Shown here one piece after another: positions 12,901 to 24,654 of a stretch of DNA of 64,000 bases. Made by a program: the position numbers and the translations under genes. Under the pieces are notes generated by a model that had not been told where the DNA came from, did no database searches, and saw only the letters and a list, made by a program, of their open reading frames with translations. Each line of letters starts with the position of its first letter. Within the stretch, counting starts at the first letter, position 1. Source of the stretch: Lophius americanus (lineage: Eukaryota; Chordata; Actinopteri; Lophiiformes; Lophiidae); NCBI GenBank assembly GCA_037951165.1, contig JBBDHG010000032.1, positions 10,552,501 to 10,616,500 of the forward strand. Reading direction: 5' to 3'.

Positions 12901-15900
12901 TGAGTGGAATCCTCGCCGATGAAATGGTGAGACACCATATTAGAAACAAAAGGAGACACTTCCAATATCACATCCCACAAAGTCAAAGATAATTAACGTT
13001 CCCTGTTAAAAAATGAATGAGACCAAACCGGACACGAGGCACATGGAGCTGGTAGAAGTCCTTACTCAGCAAACGTTACCGTGTCTGTATGAAAAGGTGT
13101 AGCAGCTTCATGCTGACTGAATACCTGAAGCTTACAGGGAATAAAAATGCATCAGACCTTTTTAAAGTTGTTTTAATCTAGTGAGATTAAGTGAGTGAGA
13201 TCATTGGTGTAAATAATAATAATAATAATAATACATTTAATTTATAATGGTGCAGTTAAACGGAGGTGCCTTAAAGGCAATCAGGATTTATTTTGTTTAC
13301 ACAGTTAGAATCTGAAATGCTGATCTTCAAACGTCTTTTACACCGGACCCTTCCCTGATCTATGTTGGTTTGATAAATGACTCTAGCGCTTCATCTTTCT
13401 TTCTTCCTTCACTCTCTTTCAGGGTTTGGGGAAAACTATTCAGGCTATAGCATTTCTGGCCCAGCTACACCAGCATGAAATAGAAGGTCCTCACCTCATC
13501 ACTGTGCCAGCCTCCACACTGGGTAACAATCTCCGCAATTCACACACATTGCTTACTCCATATTCAAACGGCATGCATTTAGAAACATTATTGAGTATAC
13601 AGTATTATGGTTACAAAGTGTGTTCAGTTGAGAAAAATAACTAATTTTTTAAAATTTGCTCTGGAAGATTCTCAAATTCTGATGGCGTCCATCCAAACGT
13701 CTCATATCACCTGACCTGCCACTCCATATCACATGACACAGGCTCTGTCTGCCGTGACATTTACTGATGAATTCTCATACTTTTGAATATCTTGCTCAAG
13801 GCATGGGCATCGATACATTTTTTAAGCCACCCGGATGTTCACAGCTCTTTACGCAGGTGTTCTCACCGCAGAGTTCCCCATGAATGGGGGCCTGAGAGAG
13901 CAGAGCAGGTGAGGCAGCAGGATGGTGCATGGAATTGACGTTTTGACGACGTGCAAAGTGTGCAACCCACTGCCTGGATATTTGAAAAGCAGCTAGTAGC
14001 AATTAGCAGCTCACTCAAAGAAGAACAATATCAACTGCCAATATCTGCAAAATGGGCAGAAAACATGACGTCTGAGAACTCCTGGCCCTCTGAGCAGAGA
14101 ATGAGCTCAATCTAACAGTGACAGGAAATGATTGTTGTTATACCATTGTTTGGAATGTGCCGCTCAATGCTCGGATGAAATCTCACACTAGATGCTAACA
14201 CTGCTGTGTCATACGCCACAGGTCTTCTGCCAGCAGAAGCAGAAGGGGATTATTTATTATATTGTAGCTGTACTGCACTATTTCTGTTTGATGATTCCTA
14301 TACTAGTATTATTGTTTTTATAAATTGTACTATTATTAATGTAAGAAATAGATTGTTTATTGGTGGTTTATGTTGATTTCATTATCTGTCTCTGTGTAGA
14401 TAACTGGGTCAGGGAGCTGAAGCTGTGGTGTCCTAGCCTTGAAGTTGTCGTCTATTACGGTAAGAAGTTTAATTCATCTCCTTATATTCAACATCTGGCC
14501 TCCTCAAATCCACACTGGGATTGATGGAAGAAGCTCAAGTTTCACTGTGATCACTCACACGCACCCACACACACACACACAGATGTCTGTTGATAAGCTG
14601 ATGTCATGTTCACGCCTGTTTTCCTGTAGCATTGCATCAAAAAATAAAGTTGACTTTGATTATATTCATTATACTGTCCTTTGAACACCATGATGAGTCG
14701 TCCACTAGAATAAGCTGACGGTGAAACGTAAAGTTATGAATCTTGAGTTACCGGCACTCTGTGTTTGGCTGTGACTAAGTTTTCATCACTGCCATGTCAG
14801 GATTTTGTCCTTGTATGGGTTGTATTATCTGGTTTGTGAACTTATTCCACTGTTGGAACCCTCTGTTGCAACATCTGTGCCTGTTTCATCAAATAAAGAA
14901 CCGATAAATTGCAATGGGATGCTGTAAGAAAAATGTCTGAACTCTGGGACTTATCACATTTTACCAGGGCTGTTAGAAGATAAAAAAAAACGCATGCAGT
15001 ATTAATTAGACTGTTTGGAATAGTTCAAAATGAATCACATATATTCATATTTTGCATTAAAGATCACGTTGGTCCAAAGTTTTCTCATATGAACCGCCTC
15101 AAGGAGATCCCACCTGTATCTGTCATATGTTATTGTAATTGTTCATATTTTACTCACATTTTTGCAAAAATTTGGCTAATATGAATTTAAATTCTAACTA
15201 ATTAGGGGGAGCTTTCTGTGGAAAACCGTTTCTTCCCAAGTCCAATTGTGTCTAAATTTATCTCACATAATTGGACCAATGAAATCTTTCTTGTTTTATC
15301 ACTGACCTCAGAAACGGTAGTGAACTGTCTTTATTTTCATTTGAGTCACTTTTTTGCCGACTTCTTAGAAGTAGTTAGTTTGAATCAAAGTGGACTGTTT
15401 GAGATTATTCTTGTGAGCAGTTCAATCAGGGGAAGTGCTTGTCGGGATAAACCCTTGTTGTCAGGGACGACAGAATAGGCCTAGTTGTTCTATGACTAAA
15501 TCAATGAATGGATTGACAAAATAAACATTAAAGGTTTATAATCTCTAAACAAATGCGGGAAAAACAAAATGAAGACGTAACAACGCTGGTATAACTTTTT
15601 TGTCTCATTCCGAGAACACATTCTGTGCACAGAGATTATTAATACTTGCAAGAACAAACATTCGACAACAAATCCACAAATCTGTTCTGTGTCATGTCAA
15701 CACTCACAGATTTCTGTCAGCCGACACACACAGCTGTTTGTCTCGCCTGCATGCCCGCTCAACCTGGGGTGGTAACAAAGGGGGGTTATGTTCCAGAGCA
15801 AATAGAAGAGACGTAAAATAGAACAAATGACCTGCTTCAGTAACATTTTGTCTTTTGCATCCATCACATTTATGCTTGTGTGGACGTAACGTGTTCATTG

Positions 15901-18900
15901 ACGTCGCTAAGGTCACAGAGCGCCATTAATTCGCCTCAGTTTTATTTTTTGCGTTAATTTTTCTAGGATTAATTGATTGAACAACCCTAATTTTAAGACA
16001 TATCTTTACAGGATCTATGGAGGACCGCCGCTACCTCAGACACAACATTCTAAGTGGAAACGTGGAGTTTAATGTCATCGTGACCACGTAAGAAACACAC
16101 ACACCCACCATCATGTTTTACAGATTATTACCCTGAACCCTTGTGTGGTGTTTCACTCTGGAGGACCTGATAACGTTATTTTTTACTGTAAAAAGCACGG
16201 AACAGAATACACGTCCTGTACACGGTTTATGTTGCTTGTAATTGTGAAAGTTGACAAAAAAGAACAATAACGTTAAGTATCCACCGGACCTTCAAACCGT
16301 TGGTGAGCAACTAAAACCTAAAACCTGCCACCAGGACAGAAGGGTTAAGACCGGCACCTGAAGTGGCCTGTCACTCTCAGCTGAACCAAAACTGATTGGT
16401 GATTCTTTTTTTATCCGGTTTTGCTTCTCATTCAACAGGTACAACCTGGCAATAGGAAACGACAGTGACCGCAGCCTTTTCCGCAAACTGCGCCTGAAGT
16501 ACGCCGTGTTCGATGAAGGTCACATGCTGAAGAACATGAACTCTCTCCGCTATCGACACCTCATGGCTATTAATGTTAGTGCACTGAAATGTTGTTCTAC
16601 ATTTCCACCACTGCCACAGTTTATCTTCAGGTTTATAATCTCTACTCTTTGTCTTTGGATCCTCTCTTGCTCTCTCTCCCTGTAGGCGGAGCATCGCCTG
16701 CTGCTGACAGGAACTCCCTTACAGAACAACCTCTTAGAGCTGATGTCTCTGCTCAACTTCATCATGCCTTCTCTGTTCTCCAGCTCCACCACACAGCTTT
16801 CCAAAATGTTTTCTATGGTATGTTTGTGAATTTTTGTATCACTCTTTAAGTTCTTGCTGCTCTGATGAAAGCTATAGTGTTTAAGCTAGATGGCACCAAA
16901 ACATCTGTCTGTAATAATTATTTTGCCTGGATCAAGTTTGATGAAACCTGCAAATATACACGTGCACAAGTATTTGTGCCTTTCCATATTTTGAACTCTC
17001 TCTAAACTTTATTTTTTTGACATTTGAGATTTCCACTTCTTTATTAAGGTGAGCCTCACAGGTAGACATCTTGCGCAGAGCAAATTTGAGAAACTGGACA
17101 TTCTGGCTTCACCAAAGTTCACACATATTAATGATTGAATAAATTAATTAATATTAATCTCCAGAAGAAATTAAGCAAGCCAAAAATAATTTAATATTAG
17201 TTTTTTTGGTCTATCTTTGGGTTTTAACATTATTTATTTTACTGTGTGACAGAAATCCCATGAGGAGCAGAGCCCCTTTGAGAGGGACCGCATTTCTCAG
17301 GCCAAACTCATCATGAAGCCTTTCATCCTGCGAAGAGTCAAGAGTGAGGTGAGTGGATCCGACAAAGTTTCATATTTTTGTAGTTTATGTAGTATGAAGT
17401 ATTAAGTATGAAGTATCGTGAATAAGAAATCGTCCCTTCTTCTCCAGGTCCTCAAACAGCTGCCCGCCAAGGAGGAGAAAATAGAGTCCTGCTCCATGAG
17501 CGACAAACAGCAGGTTCTCTATCGGACCCTCTTTAAAAAACTCAAGGCTACCACCAATGGCGAGAGTAAGACCACTGTGCTCCACAGCATTATTTTCATT
17601 AATAAGAGCAATGCTGGGGTAAATTTACAACCTCTTGACTTTTCTTTACAGAGCGCGAACTTTGCAATGTGATGATGCAGCTGAGGAAGATGGCCAACCA
17701 CCCGCTGCTCCATCGGCAGTATTACACCACAGAAAAACTCAAAGCCATGAGCAAACTCATGCTCAAGGTCAGATTTGTTTTCAGCATTATTAAGACGTTA
17801 GATAAGACAGTAGGTCCTTTATTTGTCATTGTAGTCACTGCATCGAAATTCAGTTTGGTCACTCCAACGGTAAAGGAGCACGAATAGAACTATTTACTAA
17901 ATACAAAAGTAATACATAAAAGAGGTAGTAAATAAACACAGAAAAGAGGTGGTAATATTTGCAGTGAATTGCGATAAAGTAGTACAAAACAGCTGTATTA
18001 TATTATTGTTTAGATCTTTTGTTTCCAATTGTCTATAAACTGTAAAGAGAAATAGAGTAAAAAAAATGGAGAGTTCTGCACCGGGTTAAAAATAAGTGAA
18101 ATGGGTGATGGCGAAAATCAGTTTCTCTTCGGGGTTGGGCCAAAAAAACAGATGAAAATAATTAATTCCAACACCGACTATTCAACCTACTGACAAAAAA
18201 AATGTAACGTGAAGGATGGCGGTCTGAATTTATGGACACAACCGTCGTAATCCATGGTTGAATAAAGGATTTTTAACCTGTTTTCAGAGGTCAGATCATT
18301 TCCACCACGTTACATCTTTTGTTTCCTAAATTCTGCTAGCTGATGATACAAACGACTTCAATCAATATTAAAGTAGAACATATTCCTTCTTAAAACATCC
18401 AAATCAACTTCATTCCACTGCAGCAGCGCAGAGATGCAAAAACGTTTTCATCGTCACTCTATACCAGCGTCTGCGATCCTCATTTCGTAACTGCTCGTTT
18501 TTTGACTCTCATTCCCCTCATTCTACTCTTCCCTCTGCAACATATGTGGAATATTTCCAATGTTGGGCATTTCCTCAATTTAACTCTCTCCACAGGAGCC
18601 CACTCACTTCGATGCAGACGCCGCTCTGATCCAGGAGGACATGGAGGTGATGTCAGACTTTGAGCTCCATCGTCTGTGCCAGCAGTATTCCTCCATCAGT
18701 CCCTACCGGCTTGAAACCGATTTGCTTCTTGACTCAGGGAAATTCCGACACCTCACAAAGTTGCTGGCTTCAATTAAGAATAAGGCAAGAACAAATGAGC
18801 AGAAATGAGACTTTGATACATATGATCTATTTTTTTTGCAAACGTGTCGCGTAAATGTTTTCCTTCAATCCTCCAGGGAGACAGAGTGGTGTTATTCAGT

Positions 18901-21900
18901 CAGTTCACCATGATGCTCGACATCGTGGAGGTGCTGCTAAAACATCTTCAACATCGTTACATCAGACTGGATGGATCCACGCCAATTGCCAACAGGTCAG
19001 AAGTACATCAAATCTCTTTTTTACAAATGGATTTCTTGAGGAAAATATAACAAAATAGTGAAAAATAATTGTGGTTTAGAATTCACAATAGCTATTAGTC
19101 CCTTCCTGGTGGATTCCTGTGGCAGAAATATATTTGAGTGAGTGAAGACCAAAATTATCAGAAGTTTTCACTGAGTTTATTGAAAAGCCCTCTTCCATCC
19201 TGAGTTTCCGTGAAAGAAAATATCCTAAATTATTATGACATTCAACTTTTTGAATCATTCAGGACAGGGAAGTATTAACCCCTGCAAAGCCTTCTCCTTG
19301 TCTGTCTAGATCAGGGGTGTCAAACTCATTAAATCATAACCTGTGTCCACATTGAGGGCTGAACAGAGCCCAAATTGACCATATTTAATTTAAGTCATTA
19401 AGTAATAGTAAATAGAAGATAAATTGAAAATAGATCAGCACAAAAGATGTTTATGTCTCCCTCTCTATCAGCAGTGTTTTAACAGAATCATTTCCAATGA
19501 AAAGATTTTACACAGCCAGATAACTATATTTATATCCATTCTGTTTTTTAATTTAAGTATCAAAAACTTTAACTAACCCTTGGTTAATGGCTGAGCTGAT
19601 TTAGGAGTTTCTTTCTCCTACTATAATAATGCAGTCAAGGTAGAAAGTTGCTCCTCGTATCTTTTCTTGAAGTCGGGAGACTCTTCGGAAAACTGTAAAG
19701 TGCATTGATAGCCTATAGGAGCATTTCTCATTAAATGTAGGCAACTTGATGTTTTCTTGTTTTTAACGCAACAGCACTGACACATGTTGAGCGGTTTGAG
19801 GATGTGAACGCACTCCCCGTTAATAATAACGTGAGTTCTGGCCTACTCTTATTTATAAGGCTATTCTGGGTCTACTTCTACCTTTTCTCTTAACCTACAT
19901 CAACCCAAAATCCACAGGAAGCCAAATACGGATGATTCGTCTTAATTTATGATGTCTTTAATTTATTTTTATGTTTATTGTTATTTCTTTCCTATTCTGT
20001 TTGTTTGCAACGCTGTTTGTGTGCTGCTGCCCGTCGGGCCGGGACGCTTCAAAAAACAACAACAAATCTTGATAAACGCATTCCATTTGTGAAAAAGTTG
20101 GCAGTTTTACCTTTTGTTGGGAACCCAAGAGAGAGGATTTTAATCTAAAAAATAATTGTCATGGTAAAATAAATGTAAAAGGAAAAATGAGATGGGTTTG
20201 CATTACGATTTAAATAATCTTATCATAGGGTATAAGTTAAACGGACACTTCATTACATGAAACAGCAGGAATTGTGTAGTTTCAACATGTCGGTGCCGTC
20301 TTAGAACTATGGTTGGGTGAGAGATGTTGGTCAATGTTACTCAGAGAGAGAGAGAGAGAGAGAGAGAAATTCTGTTAAATATGCATTACTCAAACAAAAT
20401 AAAGGGAACACTTAAATAAAACATCCCATATCTGAATGAATGGAATATTCCAGTTGAAAGTCTTTACTGATTACATAGTGTCATTTGTTGAGTACAAAAT
20501 AACCTAAGAACGATCAGTGGTAACCAAAATCATGAACCCATTGAGGACTGGATTCAGAGTCATACTCCAAATCGAAGTGGAAAAATGGGATCCCAGGCTG
20601 ATCTAACTTTTGTGAATTTCCTCAAGACAACTCATAATGAGGCTCAGTAGTATTTATACAGGTAGTGGAGGCCGTCCAGACGTTGTATGCTCTCCCTACA
20701 ACATCTGGGCATGCTCCTGATGAGACGACGGATGGTCTCCTTGGGGATCTCCCCCCAGACCTGGATCACGTCATCAGTCAGCTTCTGGACAGTCAGACAC
20801 TGGTGGGACATAGCGTTGGTGGATGCAACGATACATGATGTCCCAGAGGTGCTCGATCTGATTCAGGTCTGGGGAATGGGCATGCCGCTCAATAGAGACA
20901 ATGCCTTCGTCATATAGGAACCGCCGACATACGACTGGAAAAATGCAAAACTTGCCAAGAATCACCCTACAAATTCTTGGCAAGGAGAGGGAAAAGTTCT
21001 GTGGCCACCACCTGTATAACCATTCCTTAATAGGGGTTGTCTCGCTTATTTCCTCTCCCATCTACCTGTTGTCTGTTCCCTTTGCAGAACAGCAGGTAGA
21101 TTGATTCACAATCATAATTGCTTCCTGACTGAACAGGTTAATATCCCAGAGGTGTGATTGACTTGGAGATACACTGTGATGATTATGTGTTTCCTTTATT
21201 TTTTTTGAGTAGTGTAGTATAATAACTGATAATAAAACTAACACTACCTAATTATTGATTATAATTGACACTGTAAACTAATTTTGTTGTAGACCTTTTT
21301 TTTTTTTAGCACTACCATAAACAATTTACTTTGGCCATTCCCCTTCATTTAATTACCCCCTAATTTCCCTCAATCTGAACTAATTTAAGGGAAATGAATT
21401 GAATGTCCTCAGTAATATCTACAATCATGTCCTCATCTTGCAGGATTGTGTTGATTGATGAGTTCAACAACGATCCAGGCATATTTGTGTTCCTGTTGTC
21501 AACACGTGCTGGCGGCCTGGGCATCAATCTCACCTCAGCCAATGTTGTCATCCTACATGACATTGACTGCAACCCCTACAATGACAAACAGGCAGAGGAC
21601 AGATGCCACCGCGTGGGCCAAACCAAGTAAGAAGGAATCTGTCAATAATAGTCTTGTAAAGCCCAATTTTATTTTTTCCTTATGAGGTTTTATTATTTCA
21701 ACTCCCTTCTGTTACATCAGTAAATGGACAGAAATGTGTTAACCAATTAAAAATTGTTGCATAAAGAAATGTTCCTCCTTAGAGAGGCATTCTATGTGCT
21801 GATTTACTGAAGTGACCGACTGTCTTTGCTTTGGGTGTCAGAACTGTGAAGGTGATTAAGCTGATCAGCAAGGACAGCATAGAGGACTGCATCCTGCAGC

Positions 21901-22851
21901 TAGGCCACAAGAAGCTGAAGCTGGAGCAGGACATGACTGCTGCTGACAGGGGTAAGGAGATGTAAACGCGTACATGAGCTTTATTCACCGCCTGCACCCT
22001 TTCTAATAATTAAAACAAGAATAGCATGTAGTTGGAAAATCCAAATTAAGAACTTGTAATTGATGCAATCACTCTCATATCCATGAACTAGATTAGTATT
22101 CACTTCAACTCATGTGCTCAGTAACTGTCCCTGAACGCATCATGTTCAGTCTCTCAGCTGTTAGGCGGTGCATACAGAACAGCATGGGCAACAGGAGTGA
22201 AAAGAAAAGCGAACAGACAAACAAGCTTGCACCTAAAAAGACCGCCATGTTAGTCATTCGGACACAACTTGTAAGAACCGGGAATCTTGCTGTGTGAATA
22301 CAGCAACTGCACATTTGGAAAAGCCACAAGTGATGGATCACAAACGGTTAAAGCTGTATATAGAAAATTAGTGATGGTAAAGCTAAAGACTAGGCCAGGG
22401 CGATTATTTTTTTTCTTCTCATTAACACTAAAAGACCGTTGAAAAATGAACTCGTAATCATGATATAACGACCTTCCATAGTGCTCCCCGAGTGTCACAT
22501 GCAAAATAAAAAGGAACCATTCGGTGTGAACTAGTGGCAACAGTCTCCACTGAGAAAGAAACGAGCACGCTCCGTAAAACACTCTACAACTTCTACTTGT
22601 TTTAAAAAATTGATAGATGGAGAATAAGTTTACTCCTCTTTGACTGTTTTTCTGTGCGTTTTATACTTGTTTTTCTTCATGTGACACCAGGGTGGTACTT
22701 AACAGCGATTTTCTTCGTTTGCTGTGCAATGGCATTGCTTGCAATGACCTCATCTTCTCTGAATCCCAAAACCTTCCAAAAATTCTCTCTCTCTCTTTGT
22801 CTCTCTCTCTCTCTCTCTCCCTGTCTCTCTCTCTTTGTCTCTCTCCATGTG

Positions 22852-22882
<31 letters not shown>

Positions 22883-23246
22883 GTGTCTCTCTCTGTCCCT
22901 CCCTGTCTCTCTCTCTCTCTCTCATTTGCATTATTTTCTGAAAATTGTTCGTTTTGTTTTCTTTGGAAAAGGAGCTGCAGTTTACAATTTTCTCACATTT
23001 CCACCCAGCATGAAGACACAAGGCAGCTTTGAAGTGCTACAAAGCACTGCTGTCGTTATCAGAATCAAAGATGTCAAAGATATTTCGGTTACATTTCTTT
23101 GCCCTTACTATTTTGAACCAGTTGTGTTGCTCTAACCACCGGATTTATTCGTTTATTGAAAAAAAATTGTTGTTTGTCCTCCAGGTGATGAAGGGACCAT
23201 ACCTGAAGATATGGCATCTTTAATCAAAGCCTCGATGGGACTGTGA
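3962..23246 (+). CDS. smarcad1: SMARCAD1, SNF2-family chromatin remodelling ATPase
   Basis: Nuclear ATP-dependent nucleosome remodeller (yeast Fun30 relative) that acts in heterochromatin maintenance behind replication forks and in DNA end resection. Coding exons: 3962-4076, 5435-5573, 6477-6606, 6782-6851, 7153-7241, 8559-8663, 9390-9468, 9548-10221, 10697-10893, 12836-12926, 13423-13522, 14400-14459, 16012-16087, 16439-16574, 16686-16817, 17253-17348, 17448-17565, 17652-17767, 18596-18784, 18877-18995, 21444-21626, 21842-21951, 23185-23246. They sum to 3186 nt with all phases agreeing, 1061 aa (human about 1026). The start gives MSRFNLDRFRF, matching the family N terminus. Two CUE domains lie at about residues 111-151 and 199-241. 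Walker A ADEMGLGKT is split between exons 10 and 11, the DEGH box is at 667-670, and motif VI DRCHRVGQTK is near 1005. The end, KASMGL, resembles human. Exon 8 carries a long acidic, Ser-rich, probably disordered region. Intron 19 uses a GC donor. The identification is firm. Confidence 0.97.
4430..4790. repeat. Degenerate ~29-bp minisatellite in smarcad1 intron 1
   Basis: About a dozen diverged units of roughly 29 bases, with the core 'ccaccatctctaatatct', follow each other. The first few form pairs alternating 'tctctaacat' and 'tctttaatat' versions, so the array has a higher-order period of about 58. Both strands stay open through parts of it, giving spurious frames. Confidence 0.75.
5075..5240. 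mobile_element. Tc1-like transposon end fragment
   Basis: The stretch 'ataacattaaaaacacctg' followed by 'tgtaggtccccctt' resembles the terminal inverted repeat and adjacent end of the Tc1-like element seen better preserved at 46628-47572. No second end was found. It lies in smarcad1 intron 1. Confidence 0.4.
5873..5965. repeat. Fish interspersed repeat fragment
   Basis: The motifs 'ccccttatcctgttcaagcc' and 'ggggctggatcctatcccag' are characteristic of a repeat widespread in fish genomes. Another part of the same kind of element (the 'catgtctttggacagtggac' section) is seen near 41600-41730. It is a short relic inside smarcad1 intron 2. Confidence 0.45.
6281..6418. mobile_element. Possible short palindromic MITE
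   Basis: The segment begins with GTTTACATG (6281-6289) and ends with CATGTAAAC (6410-6418), perfect 9-bp inverted ends. It carries further internal similar motifs (TTCACATGCAGG). It resembles a short non-autonomous DNA transposon in smarcad1 intron 2. No target-site duplication could be settled. Confidence 0.3.
11498..11730 (-). mobile_element. Retroelement 3' tail copy (smarcad1 intron 9)
   Basis: The plus strand reads 'caatcagtcaatcaaacttt' followed by 'tagcgccaattcac', 'aaggtgctttccagaa' and 'gagcactcggcgacagcgat'. The same order of blocks appears at 59751-59935. On the minus strand this is the 3' end of a LINE-type element ending in TTGATTG-like simple repeat, so it is a 5'-truncated insertion on the minus strand. 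Confidence 0.6.
15040..15490. repeat. Dispersed repeat, family A (smarcad1 intron 12)
   Basis: It contains 'catatgaaccgcctcaagga', 'attgtaattgttcatatttt' and an end block 'gacgacagaataggcctagtt'. Related blocks in similar order occur at about 31700-31905 and 33040-33480. No coding potential or clear termini were recognised, so the class is unknown. Confidence 0.5.
19305..19460. repeat. Fish repeat fragment with 'ggggtgtcaaactcatt' start
   Basis: The sequence starting 'tcaggggtgtcaaactcatt' is the hallmark start of a DNA-transposon-derived repeat found in many fish and other vertebrates, probably hAT-related. It is decayed beyond about 150 bases. It lies in smarcad1 intron 20. Confidence 0.45.
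20386..21214 (-). mobile_element. Tc1/mariner-like transposon relic, internally deleted
   Basis: Inverted termini of about 27 bases flank the element: ACTCAAACAAAATAAAGGGA starts at 20388 and the reverse complement of the right end (about 21187-21216) reads ACTCAAAAAAAATAAAGGAA. On the minus strand, 21061-20774 encodes the C-terminal part of a Tc1-type transposase with SPDLNQIEHLWD, which carries the third catalytic acidic residue. The two catalytic aspartates are missing, and at under 850 bp the element is shorter than a full Tc1 copy (about 1.3-1.6 kb or more). It is an inactive insertion in smarcad1 intron 20. It also contains a perfect 12-bp inverted repeat at 20951-20962 and 20973-20984. 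Confidence 0.8.
22786..22923. repeat. (CT)n pyrimidine microsatellite
   Basis: About 140 bases of CTCTCT interrupted by TTTGT and CCTGT motifs in the last intron of smarcad1. Long frames on both strands here are low-complexity artefacts. Confidence 0.92.
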
Positions 23247-23475
23247 TGCGGAATCAAACACACAAGACTTGAGGCTGCTCTATGACATTTCTGTTGTTAT
23301 TCTGTGATTCTGGGCAAACCTGAGAATCAGACTGAACACAGACTTTTGGTTCTAGTCTAGAAAACTACTGAGAGACATCTGATGCCAAGTAACGTTGGGT
23401 TCTTATGTTCAGCTGTGCCTAAAACCCAGTTTTAATTTCAAGAATATGGAGTTCCACTTTAATCAGTGTTAAATC

Positions 23476-23481
23476 AATAAA
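23476..23481 (+). terminator. smarcad1 polyA signal
   Basis: AATAAA about 230 bases after the smarcad1 stop codon; a second AATAAA follows near 23538. Either would give a short 3' UTR. Confidence 0.55.
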
Positions 23482-23549
23482 TAAATACATAGATATTCCA
23501 GTAACAACAATACATTTGATTCTGAATTATTTCCTGAAATAAATACACG

Positions 23550-24640
23550 AGGATGAGGATCCTGTTCAACTTTTCAGGGAGTGTACATTTCATAATACAG
23601 TGGTACCCGCGTTTACGAGCATAATTCGTTCTAAGACTGTTGGAATGAGGCCGGTCGTATTTTAAGTCTGGAAGAAAATACTAAGTTATTTAATTATTCA
23701 TTTAATCCAAACTTGGTTCGTTTCTTGCCGCTACACTGCAATTCCAAGTCCCCACGCGAGCCATATCCCAATTTAACCCCTGAAATGTAGCCGTATCAAG
23801 CAAAAAAAAACATTTCCCTGAAATAAATATATGTGGCATTTTGGAATAAAAGTATAGTGACTAAAAGATGCATGCTAAACATCAATATATAGAAGTGGGG
23901 GAAAAAAAGTGCCTTCCTTGAGGATCCCCTTTTAAGGTACATGAAAGAGTTTTTTTTAAAAGGTCAGAGCAAACTATCAGCAATGCAGTGAGTGTTTGAG
24001 GACGCAGTATTACTCAGGCGGTCTTCTTTCGTCCACCTTCAGATGTACTTCATGCTGGTAAGGAAATAAAGCTGACTAAAGGCCTTCAATGATTGCAGTA
24101 TTCCAGATTCTAGTGTTTGAGTCCTGTTTATGTATATAAATAGGTGCTAGCGTCTTATTATTCATAACGAGGGATTGCTTCTTCCCACTTTTTACATACA
24201 GCATACTGTAAAAATGTAACCTTTAAGTGTCACATGACCCCTTTCATCCCGATGTCATGTAAGGAAAAACTTTCAGCCAAGACAGACCGGTTGAACTTTT
24301 TGATATGTGGTTGTGTGACAGTAGATGCGTTTAATACACATTTATACAGCACACTAACACAAACCTATGAAACTAATACGAAACTTGAATCGTTTTCTTC
24401 TTTGTGTCATTACCTTAATGGAAATGCGGGATGATTTCAGGACGTAGCTTCTGCTAAGTGATTTGTGGTTGACAAGTGTTACTGTTTGAGCTACTTTGAC
24501 CTCGTTTGTATGTTTATAAGGTTCCTGTATGAAATTAATAACAAAGAAAAACTGAATAAATGTTCCATATACAACCAACTTTGAGAGTTGTGTCTGTAAG
24601 ACTCAGAGTGGACGGCCTAATGCCATGACCGGTCACGCTT
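23550..24640. other. Intergenic, no gene seen
   Basis: AT-rich DNA downstream of smarcad1 with no recognisable coding exon. The frames at 24234-24434 (+) and 24354-24578 (-) have no family features. Confidence 0.5.
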
Positions 24641-24654
24641 GAAAAAAAAAGAGA

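Noticed and set aside
20951..20984. Perfect 12-bp hairpin as a possible regulatory element
   Set aside because: It lies inside the dead Tc1-like insertion and is most simply a local rearrangement within it.
22654..23135. Overlapping long frames on both strands
   Set aside because: They are translations of the (CT)n microsatellite (Ser-Leu and Arg-Glu repeats).
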